Positions 36,727-45,233 of a stretch of DNA of 57,461 nucleotides are shown here, piece by piece; within the stretch, counting starts at the first letter, position 1, and each line of letters begins with the position of its first letter. This stretch comes from Oscillospiraceae bacterium. Lineage in GTDB: Bacteria; Bacillota; Clostridia; Oscillospirales; Acutalibacteraceae. Below the pieces are notes generated by a model that worked only from the letters and a program-made list of their open reading frames with translations, was not told where the DNA came from and did no database searches. Location: contig JAKVJJ010000010.1 of NCBI GenBank assembly GCA_022487055.1, positions 1 to 57,461 on the forward strand, written 5' to 3'. Both the position numbers and the translations under genes were made by a program.

Positions 36727-38178
36727 ATGAGAATTAAAAATTTTGCAGTAATTGGTCATCCTATCGGCCACAGCATGTCCCCGTTTATCCATCGCCGGTT
36801 ACTGGAACTGGCCGGTACGGATGGGACTTACACCACTATGGATGTTCCCCCGGATGATCTGCCCGCACGCTGGGCCGACACACTCAGCCAGTTGGATGGC
36901 TTCAATGTAACCACGCCCCACAAGCATGCCGTTCTTCCGCTGCTGAGTCAGGTGGGCGGCGACGCGGCACGTTTCGGCAGCGTAAACACAGTGGCCATGC
37001 ACGGCGGCATTTCCTGCGGCTATACGACTGACGGCATTGGCTTCACACGGGCATTGTCTGCCGCCGGGCTTCCTCTGGCGGGAGATGTGCTACTGCTGGG
37101 CAGCGGCGGTGTGGCACGCGTCTTTGCCAATGAAATTCTGCGTGCACCGGCAGTCACTTCACTGACCGTAGTCATGCGCCGCCACCCGGATGAAACACCC
37201 ATCTCCACAGACAGCGCCGCCGCATCCTGCCGCAAGAGCGCCTGCCGAACTGCGCGGAAAGGTGCTTTCCTCGGCAGTTTGGACACCGCCATTATGGAGG
37301 ACTTTGCTGCTCGCTGCCCGCACGGCGCTGTTACCGTGACAGACAATGACGCGTTGGGTGCAAAATGTGCAGCAGGCGGCACACATTTCAGCCTGCTGGT
37401 CAATGGAACCAGCGCGGGAATGTATCCGAAACTCAGCGGAAGTCCCATTTCAGACGCAGTTGTTTCCTGCTGCAGCGGTGTTTTTGACGCAGTTTATAAT
37501 CCGGGTGTGACCATGCTGCTGAAAAAAGCGATGGCACAAAAAATTTCCTGTGCAGGCGGAATGGGAATGCTGGTCTGGCAGGCTGCCGCCGCTGAGGAAA
37601 TCTGGCTTGGCTGCCATTTCCGTGAAGAAGATGTCACGCCGATTATTCACGCGGCAAATGACGCCATGCGCATGAAATTCGGAAATATTATTCTGTGCGG
37701 CTTCATGGGCAGCGGAAAAAGCACCGTTGGCGGGCTGCTGGCAAATCAGCTGAATCGGGAATTTGTGGATATGGATGCTTTTATTGAACAAGAAATCGGC
37801 ATGACTGTCCCACAGATTTTTGCAGAAAAAGGAGAAACATATTTCCGCAGTAAAGAGGCGGAGGCGTGCCGCACGCTTTCCCGGCAAAGCGGTCTGGTCA
37901 TTGCGGCCGGCGGAGGAACGCTTACTTCACCGAAAAATGCCGCCGTTCTGCGGGAAACCGGCATTGTGGCCCTGCTTGACCCGCCGTATGGCACCATTTG
38001 TCAGCGCCTTGCCGGCGACCACACCCGTCCGTTGCTGGAAACCACAGACCGCTCTGCTGTGATGGAACGGCTTTATCAGACACGGATGCCACTTTACCGG
38101 GCAGCGGCTGACTTCACTGTATCCACCGAAGACAGTGTCACCGCCGCGCAGCAACTTGCACAACAGCTCGGTTTCTGA
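36727..38178 (+). CDS. aroEK: Fused shikimate dehydrogenase - shikimate kinase
   Basis: A 483-residue fusion. Residues 1 to about 300 are AroE: NFAVIGHPIGHSMSPFIH for shikimate binding, NVTTPHKH with the catalytic Lys, LLLGSGGVARVFANEI for NADPH and NPGVTMLL near the end. Residues 315-483 are AroK: CGFMGSGKST (P-loop), DMDAFIEQ, RSKEAEACR and AAGGGT (substrate site). The first half reduces 3-dehydroshikimate and the second phosphorylates the product, so two pathway steps (4 and 5) sit in one chain. The start at 36727 (MRIKNFAVIG) has an AGGAGTG site; in-frame codons upstream lack one. It precedes the leader-controlled aro cluster. Confidence 0.95.
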   Translation: MRIKNFAVIGHPIGHSMSPFIHRRLLELAGTDGTYTTMDVPPDDLPARWADTLSQLDGFNVTTPHKHAVLPLLSQVGGDAARFGSVNTVAMHGGISCGYTTDGIGFTRALSAAGLPLAGDVLLLGSGGVARVFANEILRAPAVTSLTVVMRRHPDETPISTDSAAASCRKSACRTARKGAFLGSLDTAIMEDFAARCPHGAVTVTDNDALGAKCAAGGTHFSLLVNGTSAGMYPKLSGSPISDAVVSCCSGVFDAVYNPGVTMLLKKAMAQKISCAGGMGMLVWQAAAAEEIWLGCHFREEDVTPIIHAANDAMRMKFGNIILCGFMGSGKSTVGGLLANQLNREFVDMDAFIEQEIGMTVPQIFAEKGETYFRSKEAEACRTLSRQSGLVIAAGGGTLTSPKNAAVLRETGIVALLDPPYGTICQRLAGDHTRPLLETTDRSAVMERLYQTRMPLYRAAADFTVSTEDSVTAAQQLAQQLGF

Positions 38179-38209
38179 AATGTTTTACTTTAAACTGTTA
38201 AATTAATGG

Positions 38210-38239
38210 TTGACAAACTATCCCACAGTGTATTATGAT
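38210..38239 (+). promoter_or_regulatory. Promoter of the attenuated aro cluster
   Basis: A perfect TTGACA (38210-38215) is followed by TATGAT (38234-38239) with an 18-nt spacer; an overlapping TATTAT (38231-38236) would give 15 nt. It lies just after the aroEK stop codon and in front of the leader peptide. Confidence 0.75.
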
Positions 38240-38284
38240 AAGTGCAAATCCAAGTTCATTCGTTAATTTCAAAGGAGTTTTCTC

Positions 38285-38386
38285 ATGCTGGCATTCTGTG
38301 CACATCGATTTACAGGCTTTTATCCCGGGTTTTTTATCCGGGTTTCCTTTGCGTGCGCTGATTCCTGCCGAAAGCTTCCCTGTTAA
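38285..38386 (+). CDS. Phe-rich leader peptide (33 residues), probable attenuator sensor
   Basis: A 33-codon frame with a strong AAGGAG site 8 nt before the ATG. The product has six Phe (residues 4, 9, 12, 16, 17, 22) and one Tyr (13, directly after Phe 12), with Phe 16-17 as adjacent TTT TTT codons. It also has four Cys and no Trp. It ends about 45 nt before the terminator at 38432. This is the arrangement of PheL/PheA leader peptides, where a ribosome stalled at Phe codons allows an antiterminator to form. It has no other likely role, and the peptide itself is probably unstable. Confidence 0.75.
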   Translation: MLAFCAHRFTGFYPGFFIRVSFACADSCRKLPC

Positions 38387-38431
38387 AGGCGCGGACTCTG
38401 GGTTTCCACATCTGCGGAGTTTGCATATTTT

Positions 38432-38463
38432 AGACGGAGCTGAAAGCGGCTCCGTCTTTTTTT
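38432..38463 (+). terminator. Intrinsic terminator in the aroF leader (attenuator)
   Basis: AGACGGAGC (38432-38440) and GCTCCGTCT (38449-38457) pair perfectly around an 8-nt loop and are followed by seven T residues. It lies between the leader peptide and the aroF start at 38482, so it must be bypassed for expression. A CGGAG at 38415-38419 could compete for the CTCCG of the 3' arm. The repeated GGGTTTCC at about 38340 and 38399 may take part in alternative folds. No folding was calculated. Confidence 0.85.
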
Positions 38464-38481
38464 ATTCTGGGGGTATTGTTT

Positions 38482-39504
38482 ATGATTATTGTATTAAAGC
38501 CCGACTGTACGGAAGAGCAGCGGAACGACTTTGCGGCAGAGTTAGAAGACACCTATGGTGTTTCGGTAAATACATGGGTTGGTGCGCAGAGCACCGTGCT
38601 TGGGCTGATTGGTGACACCGCGTGCATCGATATTGATAATATTGCGGCAAATGATATTGTTGAAACCGTCAAGCGTGTGCAGGAGCCTTACAAAAAGGCA
38701 AACCGTAAATTTCATCCGGATGACACCATCGTAACGCTGCCAAATGGCTTGCAGATAGGGGGAAAGCAGCTCTCGCTGATTGCCGGGCCGTGCAGCGTGG
38801 AATCCGAGGAACAGATTACCGAGGTAGCCCAGCGGGTACAAAAGGCAGGAGCACAGTTCCTGCGCGGAGGTGCCTTCAAGCCGCGAACCAGCCCCTATGC
38901 ATTTCAGGGATTAAAGGCGCAAGGCCTTGATTTGCTGAATATCGCCAAAAAGAAGACAGGCCTGCCCATTGTGACAGAGCTGATGAGTGTGCGGCAGATT
39001 GACCTGTTTTTGGATGCGGGTGTGGATGTTATTCAGGTTGGTGCACGCAATATGCAGAATTTTGATCTGCTGCGGGAACTCGGCCATATTAAGACACCAA
39101 TTCTGCTGAAGCGCGGCCTTTCCGCCACGATTGAGGAACTACTGATGAGTGCGGAATACATCATGGCAGGCGGCAATGAAAACGTCATTCTCTGTGAGCG
39201 CGGTATCCGCACTTATGAACCTTTCACACGCAATACACTGGACATTTCCGCTGTGCCGATTCTCAAGCGTATTTCCCATTTGCCTGTCATTGTGGATCCA
39301 AGCCATGCGGGTGGTATTTCCTGGCTGGTGGAGCCTCTTGCAATGGCAGCACTGGCCGCCGGTGCGGATGGCTTGATTATCGAAGTGCACAACAACCCCA
39401 AAAAGGCGCTTTCGGATGGCGCTCAGTCCCTGACGCCCGACCAATTTGACCATCTGGCAGCCCGCTTAAAACAGGCCGCCCCACTTTTCGGCAAAACTCT
39501 CTAA
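38482..39504 (+). CDS. aroF: 3-deoxy-7-phosphoheptulonate synthase (DAHP synthase), type I-beta with regulatory N-domain
   Basis: A 340-residue enzyme for the first committed step, joining phosphoenolpyruvate and erythrose 4-phosphate. Residues 1 to about 70 form a ferredoxin-like domain (MIIVLKPDCTEEQ); in the related Thermotoga enzyme this domain mediates feedback inhibition by Phe and Tyr. The catalytic barrel has IAGPCSVES near 95, RGGAFKPRTSPYAFQG near 127, LLKRGLSATIEE near 213 and VDPSHAGG near 272. The start at 38482 has GGGGG 8 nt upstream. It is the first gene after the attenuator, so flux entry is probably controlled both by transcription and by allostery. Confidence 0.95.
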   Translation: MIIVLKPDCTEEQRNDFAAELEDTYGVSVNTWVGAQSTVLGLIGDTACIDIDNIAANDIVETVKRVQEPYKKANRKFHPDDTIVTLPNGLQIGGKQLSLIAGPCSVESEEQITEVAQRVQKAGAQFLRGGAFKPRTSPYAFQGLKAQGLDLLNIAKKKTGLPIVTELMSVRQIDLFLDAGVDVIQVGARNMQNFDLLRELGHIKTPILLKRGLSATIEELLMSAEYIMAGGNENVILCERGIRTYEPFTRNTLDISAVPILKRISHLPVIVDPSHAGGISWLVEPLAMAALAAGADGLIIEVHNNPKKALSDGAQSLTPDQFDHLAARLKQAAPLFGKTL

Positions 39505-39667
39505 CTATCCAGACTGCATCTGGATGTAATTCACGGGCCTGCACATTTGGTAAAACTTCTGAGCAAGCACCCACGGTTCCCCGCATGTACATACCGAACC
39601 ATGTCGCAGACAATCCGAAACAAACGTGTACAAAACTTTCGCCCGCCTTTTCAAAGGAGGAACTCCT

Positions 39668-40507
39668 GTGAGTGAAATGAACATTGTTATTGTCGGGCTG
39701 GGGCTGATCGGCGGCAGTCTGGCAAAGGCTTTCACCAAATACACCAACTGTCATGTCGCCGGATTCGACTCCAGTCCCGCCACACTGGAAGCAGCACTCG
39801 CCTGCGGTGCCGTGACCAAAGCCGGTGATGAGGATGACCTTGCACAGGCAGATATTGTATATCTGTGTTTGTATCCCCAAGCAGACATCGACTTTGTCCG
39901 TGCGCATTTGTCCTCCTTTACGGCAAACACAGTGGTAACCGATGTTTGCGGAATCAAGGCGGAAGTCTGCCGCGGGCTGTGCAGGCTGGCGGAAAAAGGC
40001 GGTTTTATCTACTGCGGCGCACACCCCATGGCCGGCACGGAAAAGCATGGATTTTCTGCTTCCAATGCAGATATGTTTAAGGGTGCCAGCTATATTCTGG
40101 TGCCATGCGGTGCACCGGAAAAAGTCTGTGAACTGCTTCGGCAGACAGCTTATCGTCTGGGATTCGGACGTTCCGTTTCCACCACGCCGGAGCGTCATGA
40201 CCAGCTCATTGCTTTCACAAGCCAGCTTCCGCACGCACTTGCCTGCGCCTATGTGATGAGTCCTCGCTGTCCAGAACACCGCGGATTTTCCGCCGGCAGC
40301 TACCGCGATGTTTCCCGTGTGGCAAATATCAATGAAGTGATGTGGAGCGAACTCTTTCTGGACAACCGCACCGCATTAACCGAAGAAATGGACACGCTGT
40401 TGAAAAATCTGACCGATATTCGCAATGCTGTGGCAGACAACGACCAGCCTCGGCTGGAAGCACTGCTGCGGAAAGGCCGTCTGATTAAGGAGGCTCTTGG
40501 AGAATGA
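39668..40507 (+). CDS. tyrA: Prephenate dehydrogenase
   Basis: A 279-residue NAD-dependent enzyme that makes 4-hydroxyphenylpyruvate for tyrosine. The GTG at 39668 is chosen because AAAGGAGG lies 7 nt upstream. The Rossmann motif VGLGLIGGSLAKAF is near residue 9, and the GAHPMAGTEKHGF segment with the catalytic His is near 118. The HDQLIAFTSQLPH element is near 177. There is no ACT domain or fused chorismate mutase. A 163-nt spacer separates it from aroF, and its end overlaps aroB (ATGA). Confidence 0.93.
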   Translation: MSEMNIVIVGLGLIGGSLAKAFTKYTNCHVAGFDSSPATLEAALACGAVTKAGDEDDLAQADIVYLCLYPQADIDFVRAHLSSFTANTVVTDVCGIKAEVCRGLCRLAEKGGFIYCGAHPMAGTEKHGFSASNADMFKGASYILVPCGAPEKVCELLRQTAYRLGFGRSVSTTPERHDQLIAFTSQLPHALACAYVMSPRCPEHRGFSAGSYRDVSRVANINEVMWSELFLDNRTALTEEMDTLLKNLTDIRNAVADNDQPRLEALLRKGRLIKEALGE

Positions 40508-41559
40508 AATTGACCGTACACACAAATCCAGCTTATGAAATACTGATTGAGGACGGGTGTTTGCAACAAATTGGCAGACAGGCAAAGGTACTGCTGCCCA
40601 AAGCCAAACGCACAGTGCTGGTGACAGATTCCCATGTTGGTCCGTTATATGTGCAGTCTGTTAAAGAAGCACTGGAAGCTGCCGGATTCACTGTTTTCGT
40701 GCAAGCCTTTCCCGCCGGAGAACAAAGCAAAAATCTGCAGACCATTTCTTCTTTCTATCGTGCCTTTGCCCAAGCCGGACTGACACGCACGGATTTTGCG
40801 GTGGCATTGGGCGGCGGTGTCTGCGGCGATATGACCGGCTTTGCGGCGGCAACTTGGCTGCGCGGTATTCCATTCATTCAGGTTCCGACGACTCTGCTGG
40901 CACAGGTGGATTCTTCGGTCGGCGGCAAAACCGGTGTTGACCTGCCGGAAGGAAAGAACCTGGTTGGTGCTTTTCATCAGCCCGCGCTAGTGCTGATTGA
41001 CCCGCAGACACTTGCCACCCTGCCGGAAACTTTCTTTGCGGACGGTATGGGAGAAGTCATTAAATACGGGTGCATCCGGGACAAAGCTTTCTTTGACCAT
41101 CTCTGCCGTGAGGACTGCCGCCGCTGGTTGCCTGAGGTTCTTTTTACCTGTGCGGACATTAAGCGACAGGTCGTGGAAAAGGATGAGCGCGACACTGGTG
41201 AGCGTGCCATCCTGAATTTTGGTCACACATTCGGCCATGCGTTGGAGCGGGTACAGCATTACAGCGGTCTTACACACGGAAAAGCCGTTGGCATCGGCAT
41301 GGTGCTGATGGCACAGTTGGGAGAAGCATCCGGTATCACTGCACCCGGCACCGCAACGCAGATTCAGTCTTTGCTGGAACAATACGGGCTTCCTTCCTCC
41401 AGCCCTGTCCGTATCGATGACCTGCTGCCGGCGACTGCTTATGACAAAAAGAACAGCGGAAGCAGTATTCAGCTTGTCCTGCTGAAAACCATCGGTGAAT
41501 GCCTTACCCGGGATATTCCCCGCACGGAACTGTCTGCCCTTTGTGAGGCACTCCGATGA
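40504..41559 (+). CDS. aroB: 3-dehydroquinate synthase
   Basis: A 351-residue NAD- and metal-dependent enzyme closing DAHP to 3-dehydroquinate. ALGGGVCGDMTGFAAATWLRG near residue 97 binds NAD. PTTLLAQVDSSVGGKTGVD near 128 is the family signature. The metal ligands include the Glu of DGMGEVIKYG near 182 and the His residues of LNFGHTFGHALE near 236 and of LTHGKAVGIGM near 258. It overlaps both neighbours by 4 nt (ATGA), indicating tight translational coupling. Confidence 0.96.
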   Translation: MKLTVHTNPAYEILIEDGCLQQIGRQAKVLLPKAKRTVLVTDSHVGPLYVQSVKEALEAAGFTVFVQAFPAGEQSKNLQTISSFYRAFAQAGLTRTDFAVALGGGVCGDMTGFAAATWLRGIPFIQVPTTLLAQVDSSVGGKTGVDLPEGKNLVGAFHQPALVLIDPQTLATLPETFFADGMGEVIKYGCIRDKAFFDHLCREDCRRWLPEVLFTCADIKRQVVEKDERDTGERAILNFGHTFGHALERVQHYSGLTHGKAVGIGMVLMAQLGEASGITAPGTATQIQSLLEQYGLPSSSPVRIDDLLPATAYDKKNSGSSIQLVLLKTIGECLTRDIPRTELSALCEALR

Positions 41560-42824
41560 ACCGCGCTGTCCTCTTTCCCGCCAGTCTGGAAGGTACAGTT
41601 TCACCTCCGCCCAGCAAAAGCGCCGCACATCGGGCAATCCTCTGTGCCGGACTCGCCGCCGAAAGCAGCACACTCACCCCTGTCAGCACCAGTGCAGACA
41701 TGACGGCAACGATAAGCTGCATTTCCACACTTGGGGCTTCTGTCCACCGCTGTGAAAATACGCTTCAAATCACCGGGATTTCCGTGCCGCCCGCCGATGC
41801 TGTGCTGGACTGTGCGGAGAGCGGCTCCACTTTGCGCTTCCTGATTCCGATTGCGGCCGCCCTTGGGGTAAAAGCTGAATTTATTGGGCACGGCAGACTT
41901 CCGCAGCGGCCGCTCAGTGTCTATCTGGAACTTCTGCCAAAACACGGCGTCTCTGTTCAGTCAGAAAACGGTCTTCCACTCACGGTTTCCGGTCAGCTTC
42001 TGCCCGGCATTTATGAAGTTCCAGGCAATGTTTCCAGCCAGTTTATCACTGGGCTGCTGTTTGCGCTGCCCCTGCTTCCGAAAACGAGTGAGCTCCGGTT
42101 GACGACCGCCCTACAAAGTTCCGCTTATATTGACATGACCATCCAAATGCTGCATCGGTTCGGCGTTCGGATAGATTCCACTGCCTCCGGATGGGTTGTA
42201 CCGGGGAATCAGCAATACCATGCCTGCACAGTACCAATCGAGCGGGACTGGAGTCAGGCCGCCTTTCTGCTGACTGCCGCCGCTGTAAACGGAAAAATTT
42301 CTCTGACCGGGTTAAATCCGGCTTCCATGCAGGGTGACCGTGAGATAGAAGCTCTGCTGCGCCGCTTTGGTGCGCACCTTACTTGGAAAGACGGTGTGCT
42401 CACCGCCGAAAAGAGCATCCTGCATGGCATTGACATCGACGTCAGTCAGATACCGGACCTTGCGCCTGCTCTTGCGGTTGCGGGTATTTATGCACAGGGC
42501 CGTACGCGTCTGCTAAACGGTGCCCGCCTGCGGCTGAAGGAAAGTGACCGGCTGTCCGCCATGCACCGCATGATTACCGCACTCGGTGGCAGTGCGCAGG
42601 AAACAGATGACAGCCTGATTATCCACGGCGGCGTCCCTTTGCCGGGCGGTGCGGTGGACGGCTGCAATGACCACCGCATTGTTATGGCGGCGTGTGCTGC
42701 CGCCCTCGGCACACAAAAAGGGGTTACCGTAACCGATGCCGGTGCTGTGCGCAAAAGTTGGCCGGAGTTTTTTTCAGTCTATCGGTCTTTAGGAGGGAAT
42801 GCAGATGTCATCATGGGGAAATGA
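41556..42824 (+). CDS. aroA: 3-phosphoshikimate 1-carboxyvinyltransferase (EPSP synthase)
   Basis: A 422-residue enzyme that adds the enolpyruvyl group to shikimate 3-phosphate. PPSKSAAHRAILCAGLA near residue 16 carries the phosphate-binding Lys and Ser. The ESGSTLRFLIPIAAALG segment near 89 and the RLKESDRLSAMHRMI motif near 325 are typical; the NDHRIVMAACAAALG element near 369 is also intact. The glyphosate-contact segment reads ESGSTLRF rather than the LGNAGTATR of class I enzymes. Tight overlap with aroB and a 20-nt overlap with aroC. Confidence 0.96.
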   Translation: MNRAVLFPASLEGTVSPPPSKSAAHRAILCAGLAAESSTLTPVSTSADMTATISCISTLGASVHRCENTLQITGISVPPADAVLDCAESGSTLRFLIPIAAALGVKAEFIGHGRLPQRPLSVYLELLPKHGVSVQSENGLPLTVSGQLLPGIYEVPGNVSSQFITGLLFALPLLPKTSELRLTTALQSSAYIDMTIQMLHRFGVRIDSTASGWVVPGNQQYHACTVPIERDWSQAAFLLTAAAVNGKISLTGLNPASMQGDREIEALLRRFGAHLTWKDGVLTAEKSILHGIDIDVSQIPDLAPALAVAGIYAQGRTRLLNGARLRLKESDRLSAMHRMITALGGSAQETDDSLIIHGGVPLPGGAVDGCNDHRIVMAACAAALGTQKGVTVTDAGAVRKSWPEFFSVYRSLGGNADVIMGK

Positions 42825-43896
42825 AGTCAAAATTAGCATTTTCGGAGAAAGCCACGGTCCGGCTATCGGCTGTGTGCTGGAGGGCCTGCCTGCCGGAGAA
42901 AGCATTGACCACGCGGCAGTCCTACGACAGATGGCACGTCGCGCCCCCGGTCAGGACAATGCCAGCACCCCCCGCAAAGAGGCGGATACTCCTCAGGTGC
43001 TGTCCGGAATGCTTGACGGAAAAACAACCGGAGCGCCGCTATGCGCGGTGATTCAAAATACCAGCCAGTACTCCACGGACTATCAGAATTTGCTCCATGT
43101 GCCTCGCCCCGGTCATGCGGACTATCCGGCATGGGTAAAATATCACGGCTGCAATGACATTCGCGGTGGTGGGCACTTTTCCGGCAGGCTGACCGCGCCG
43201 CTGGTCTTTGCGGGTGCCGTGTGCCGTCAGATTCTTTCCCGCCGCGGGATTGTCATTGGGGCCCACGCACGCTCCATCGGTTCTGTGCGGGATATTCCGC
43301 TGGAGCCGTCCCCCCGAATTCTGCAGCAGCTCAGCACAGAATATTTTCCGGTACTGGATGCGGACAAAAAGGAAGCCATGTATCGGAAAATTGAGCAGGC
43401 ACGTGCCGCACAGGACAGCATCGGCGGTGTGGTGGAGTGCGCCTGCGCCGGAGTTCCTGCCGGTTTGGGCGGGGAAGGAATGTTCGGCGGTGTGGAAAGT
43501 GTTTTTTCCTCCATTTTGTTTGGCATTCCAGCCTGCAAGGGTGTGGATTTCGGGGAAGGCTTCGATGCGGCGGAACTACATGGCAGCACAGACAATGACG
43601 CGTATTTTTACGATGCAACCGGCTGTGTCCGCACCCGCACCAATCATGCGGGCGGCATTCTCGGCGGCATCACCACCGGTATGCCCATTACTTTCCGTTG
43701 TGCTTTTAAACCAACGCCATCCATCTCACAAGAACAGCACAGTGTTGACCTTGTGCGGCATCAGGACACAATTCTGACAGTGCGCGGGCGGCATGATCCT
43801 TGCATTGTTCCGCGTGCCGTGCCGGTGGTGGAATCCGCCGCCGCGCTGGCACTGATGAATCTGCCTGGCATTCTTTCCTGCACTGAGGAGGCGTAA
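42805..43896 (+). CDS. aroC: Chorismate synthase
   Basis: A 363-residue FMN-dependent lyase that makes chorismate. The ATG at 42805 is chosen because AGGAGGG lies 7 nt before it; an ATG two codons earlier is too close. FGESHGPAIGCVLEGLPAG near residue 10, RRAPGQDNASTPRKEADTP near 45 and DYPAWVKYHGCNDIRGGGHFSGRLTA near 110 are family signatures. The GILGGITTGMPI segment near 287 is intact. It starts inside the end of aroA. Confidence 0.97.
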   Translation: MSSWGNEVKISIFGESHGPAIGCVLEGLPAGESIDHAAVLRQMARRAPGQDNASTPRKEADTPQVLSGMLDGKTTGAPLCAVIQNTSQYSTDYQNLLHVPRPGHADYPAWVKYHGCNDIRGGGHFSGRLTAPLVFAGAVCRQILSRRGIVIGAHARSIGSVRDIPLEPSPRILQQLSTEYFPVLDADKKEAMYRKIEQARAAQDSIGGVVECACAGVPAGLGGEGMFGGVESVFSSILFGIPACKGVDFGEGFDAAELHGSTDNDAYFYDATGCVRTRTNHAGGILGGITTGMPITFRCAFKPTPSISQEQHSVDLVRHQDTILTVRGRHDPCIVPRAVPVVESAAALALMNLPGILSCTEEA

Positions 43897-43902
43897 TTCA
43901 CG

Positions 43903-45018
43903 ATGGAATTATCAGAGATACGCAAAGAAATTGACGAAATTGACGCGCAGCTTCTGCCGCTGTTTATGAAACGCATGGACTGCGCCAAAGAAGTGGCGGC
44001 CGTTAAAAAGCGTGATGGCACACCGGTTTATAATCCGGCGCGTGAAGAGCAAATACTCGACCGCATTGCCGCCAAAGCCGGAGAATACGGCGGCGCCGCA
44101 CGGATTGTTTACAGCACAATTATCAGCGAAAGCCGTGCGCTGCAACACTGTCTGCTCGGCTCCGGCAAAAACCTGCGCACCCGTATTGTCGCCGCACCAA
44201 AAGCACCGCGTGCCGTGCAGAATGTCGCGTGTCTGGGCGGACCCGGCTCTTACAGTTCCGCCGTATTATTGGAACTATATCCACAGGCGCATCCCAGCTT
44301 TTTCAGCCGCTTTGATGACATTTTCCGCTGTGTGCAGGAGGGTTCCGCTGACCTCGGCATTCTTCCGGTGGAAAACTCCAGCGCCGGCAGCGTCAATGAA
44401 GTTTATGGCCTGCTCATGCAGTACTGTTTTTCCATTATCGCCGCCAAAACACACAGTGTGCATCACTGCCTTGCCTGCCAGACCGGAAAGGTAGAAGATA
44501 TCCGCTGTGTCCGTTCCAAGGAAATTGCCTTGATGCAGTGCTCGCAGTATCTGGAAAATCTTCAGGTACCGCTTTCTCCCATCAGCAGCACCAGTGCCGC
44601 CGCGGAACTCGCCGCACAGGACAGCGGAGTGGCTGCCGTCTGTAGTGAGGATGCGGCACAGGAAAACGGCCTGCATATCCTTGCGACAGATATTCAGAAC
44701 AATGATGGCAATGCAACCCGCTTCGTTGTGATCAGCCGCGATATGTGCATTCCAGACAATGCAGAAAAAATCAGCCTGTGCTTTAATGTGGCACACACCA
44801 CTGGCAGTCTGAATGCTGTGCTGTCCCGTTTTGCCTCCGCCGGCATGAATTTGACCAAAATTGAGTCCCGCCCGATTGCCGGCAAGGACTTTGAATATGA
44901 TTTCTATTTGGATTTCACCGGCAATGTTCACAATCCGGCCGTGCTGGAGCTACTCTGCTCGCTGGAGGATGAACTGCCGCGCTTCCACTTCCTTGGAAAC
45001 TACTGTGAGATAAAATAA
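43903..45018 (+). CDS. pheA: Bifunctional chorismate mutase - prephenate dehydratase
   Basis: A 371-residue P-protein. The AroQ-type mutase domain (about 1-85) converts chorismate to prephenate. It shows the Arg/Lys residues of LSEIRKEIDEIDAQLLPLFMKRM and the NPAREEQILDRI motif. The dehydratase domain (about 105-280) makes phenylpyruvate, with CLGGPGSYSS, LPVENSSAGSV and the NATRFVVI motif. A C-terminal ACT domain (about 290-370; GSLNAVLSRFASAGMNLTKIESRPI) should bind Phe for feedback inhibition. It starts 6 nt after aroC and is the last gene before a strong terminator. Confidence 0.96.
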   Translation: MELSEIRKEIDEIDAQLLPLFMKRMDCAKEVAAVKKRDGTPVYNPAREEQILDRIAAKAGEYGGAARIVYSTIISESRALQHCLLGSGKNLRTRIVAAPKAPRAVQNVACLGGPGSYSSAVLLELYPQAHPSFFSRFDDIFRCVQEGSADLGILPVENSSAGSVNEVYGLLMQYCFSIIAAKTHSVHHCLACQTGKVEDIRCVRSKEIALMQCSQYLENLQVPLSPISSTSAAAELAAQDSGVAAVCSEDAAQENGLHILATDIQNNDGNATRFVVISRDMCIPDNAEKISLCFNVAHTTGSLNAVLSRFASAGMNLTKIESRPIAGKDFEYDFYLDFTGNVHNPAVLELLCSLEDELPRFHFLGNYCEIK

Positions 45019-45020
45019 TA

Positions 45021-45078
45021 GAAGCCGCTCGGCAAAAACCCGTTTTTGCACACAGGTTTTCTGCCGAGCGGCTTTTTT
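45021..45078 (+). terminator. Strong terminator ending the aro cluster
   Basis: AGCCGCTCGGCA and TGCCGAGCGGCT pair perfectly around a loop that itself can fold, followed by six T residues, directly after the pheA stop. Confidence 0.92.
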
Positions 45079-45173
45079 CATTTTGGTGATGATTCTTCCG
45101 GATACTTTTTACAAATCATGGACATTGCGCCTTATCCGCCGCCACTGTTACCGATGGGTGAAGCTGCAAAATG

Positions 45174-45224
45174 GAGGCAAGGCACATTCGGCGTGACCGG
45201 GCCATACAAGAACCTTGCCTCGGA
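45174..45224. repeat. Long-loop inverted repeat between pheA and nagA
   Basis: GAGGCAAGG and CCTTGCCTC lie about 30 nt apart and can close a hairpin. On the plus strand it is followed by a T-rich stretch. It may help terminate transcription arriving from either side; weak evidence. Confidence 0.35.
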
Positions 45225-45233
45225 TATTTCTTT

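Noticed and set aside
38223-38615. Alternative reading frame through the aroF leader (126 codons)
   Set aside because: It overlaps the terminator and the aroF start and has no Shine-Dalgarno sequence, whereas the 33-codon frame has a strong one.
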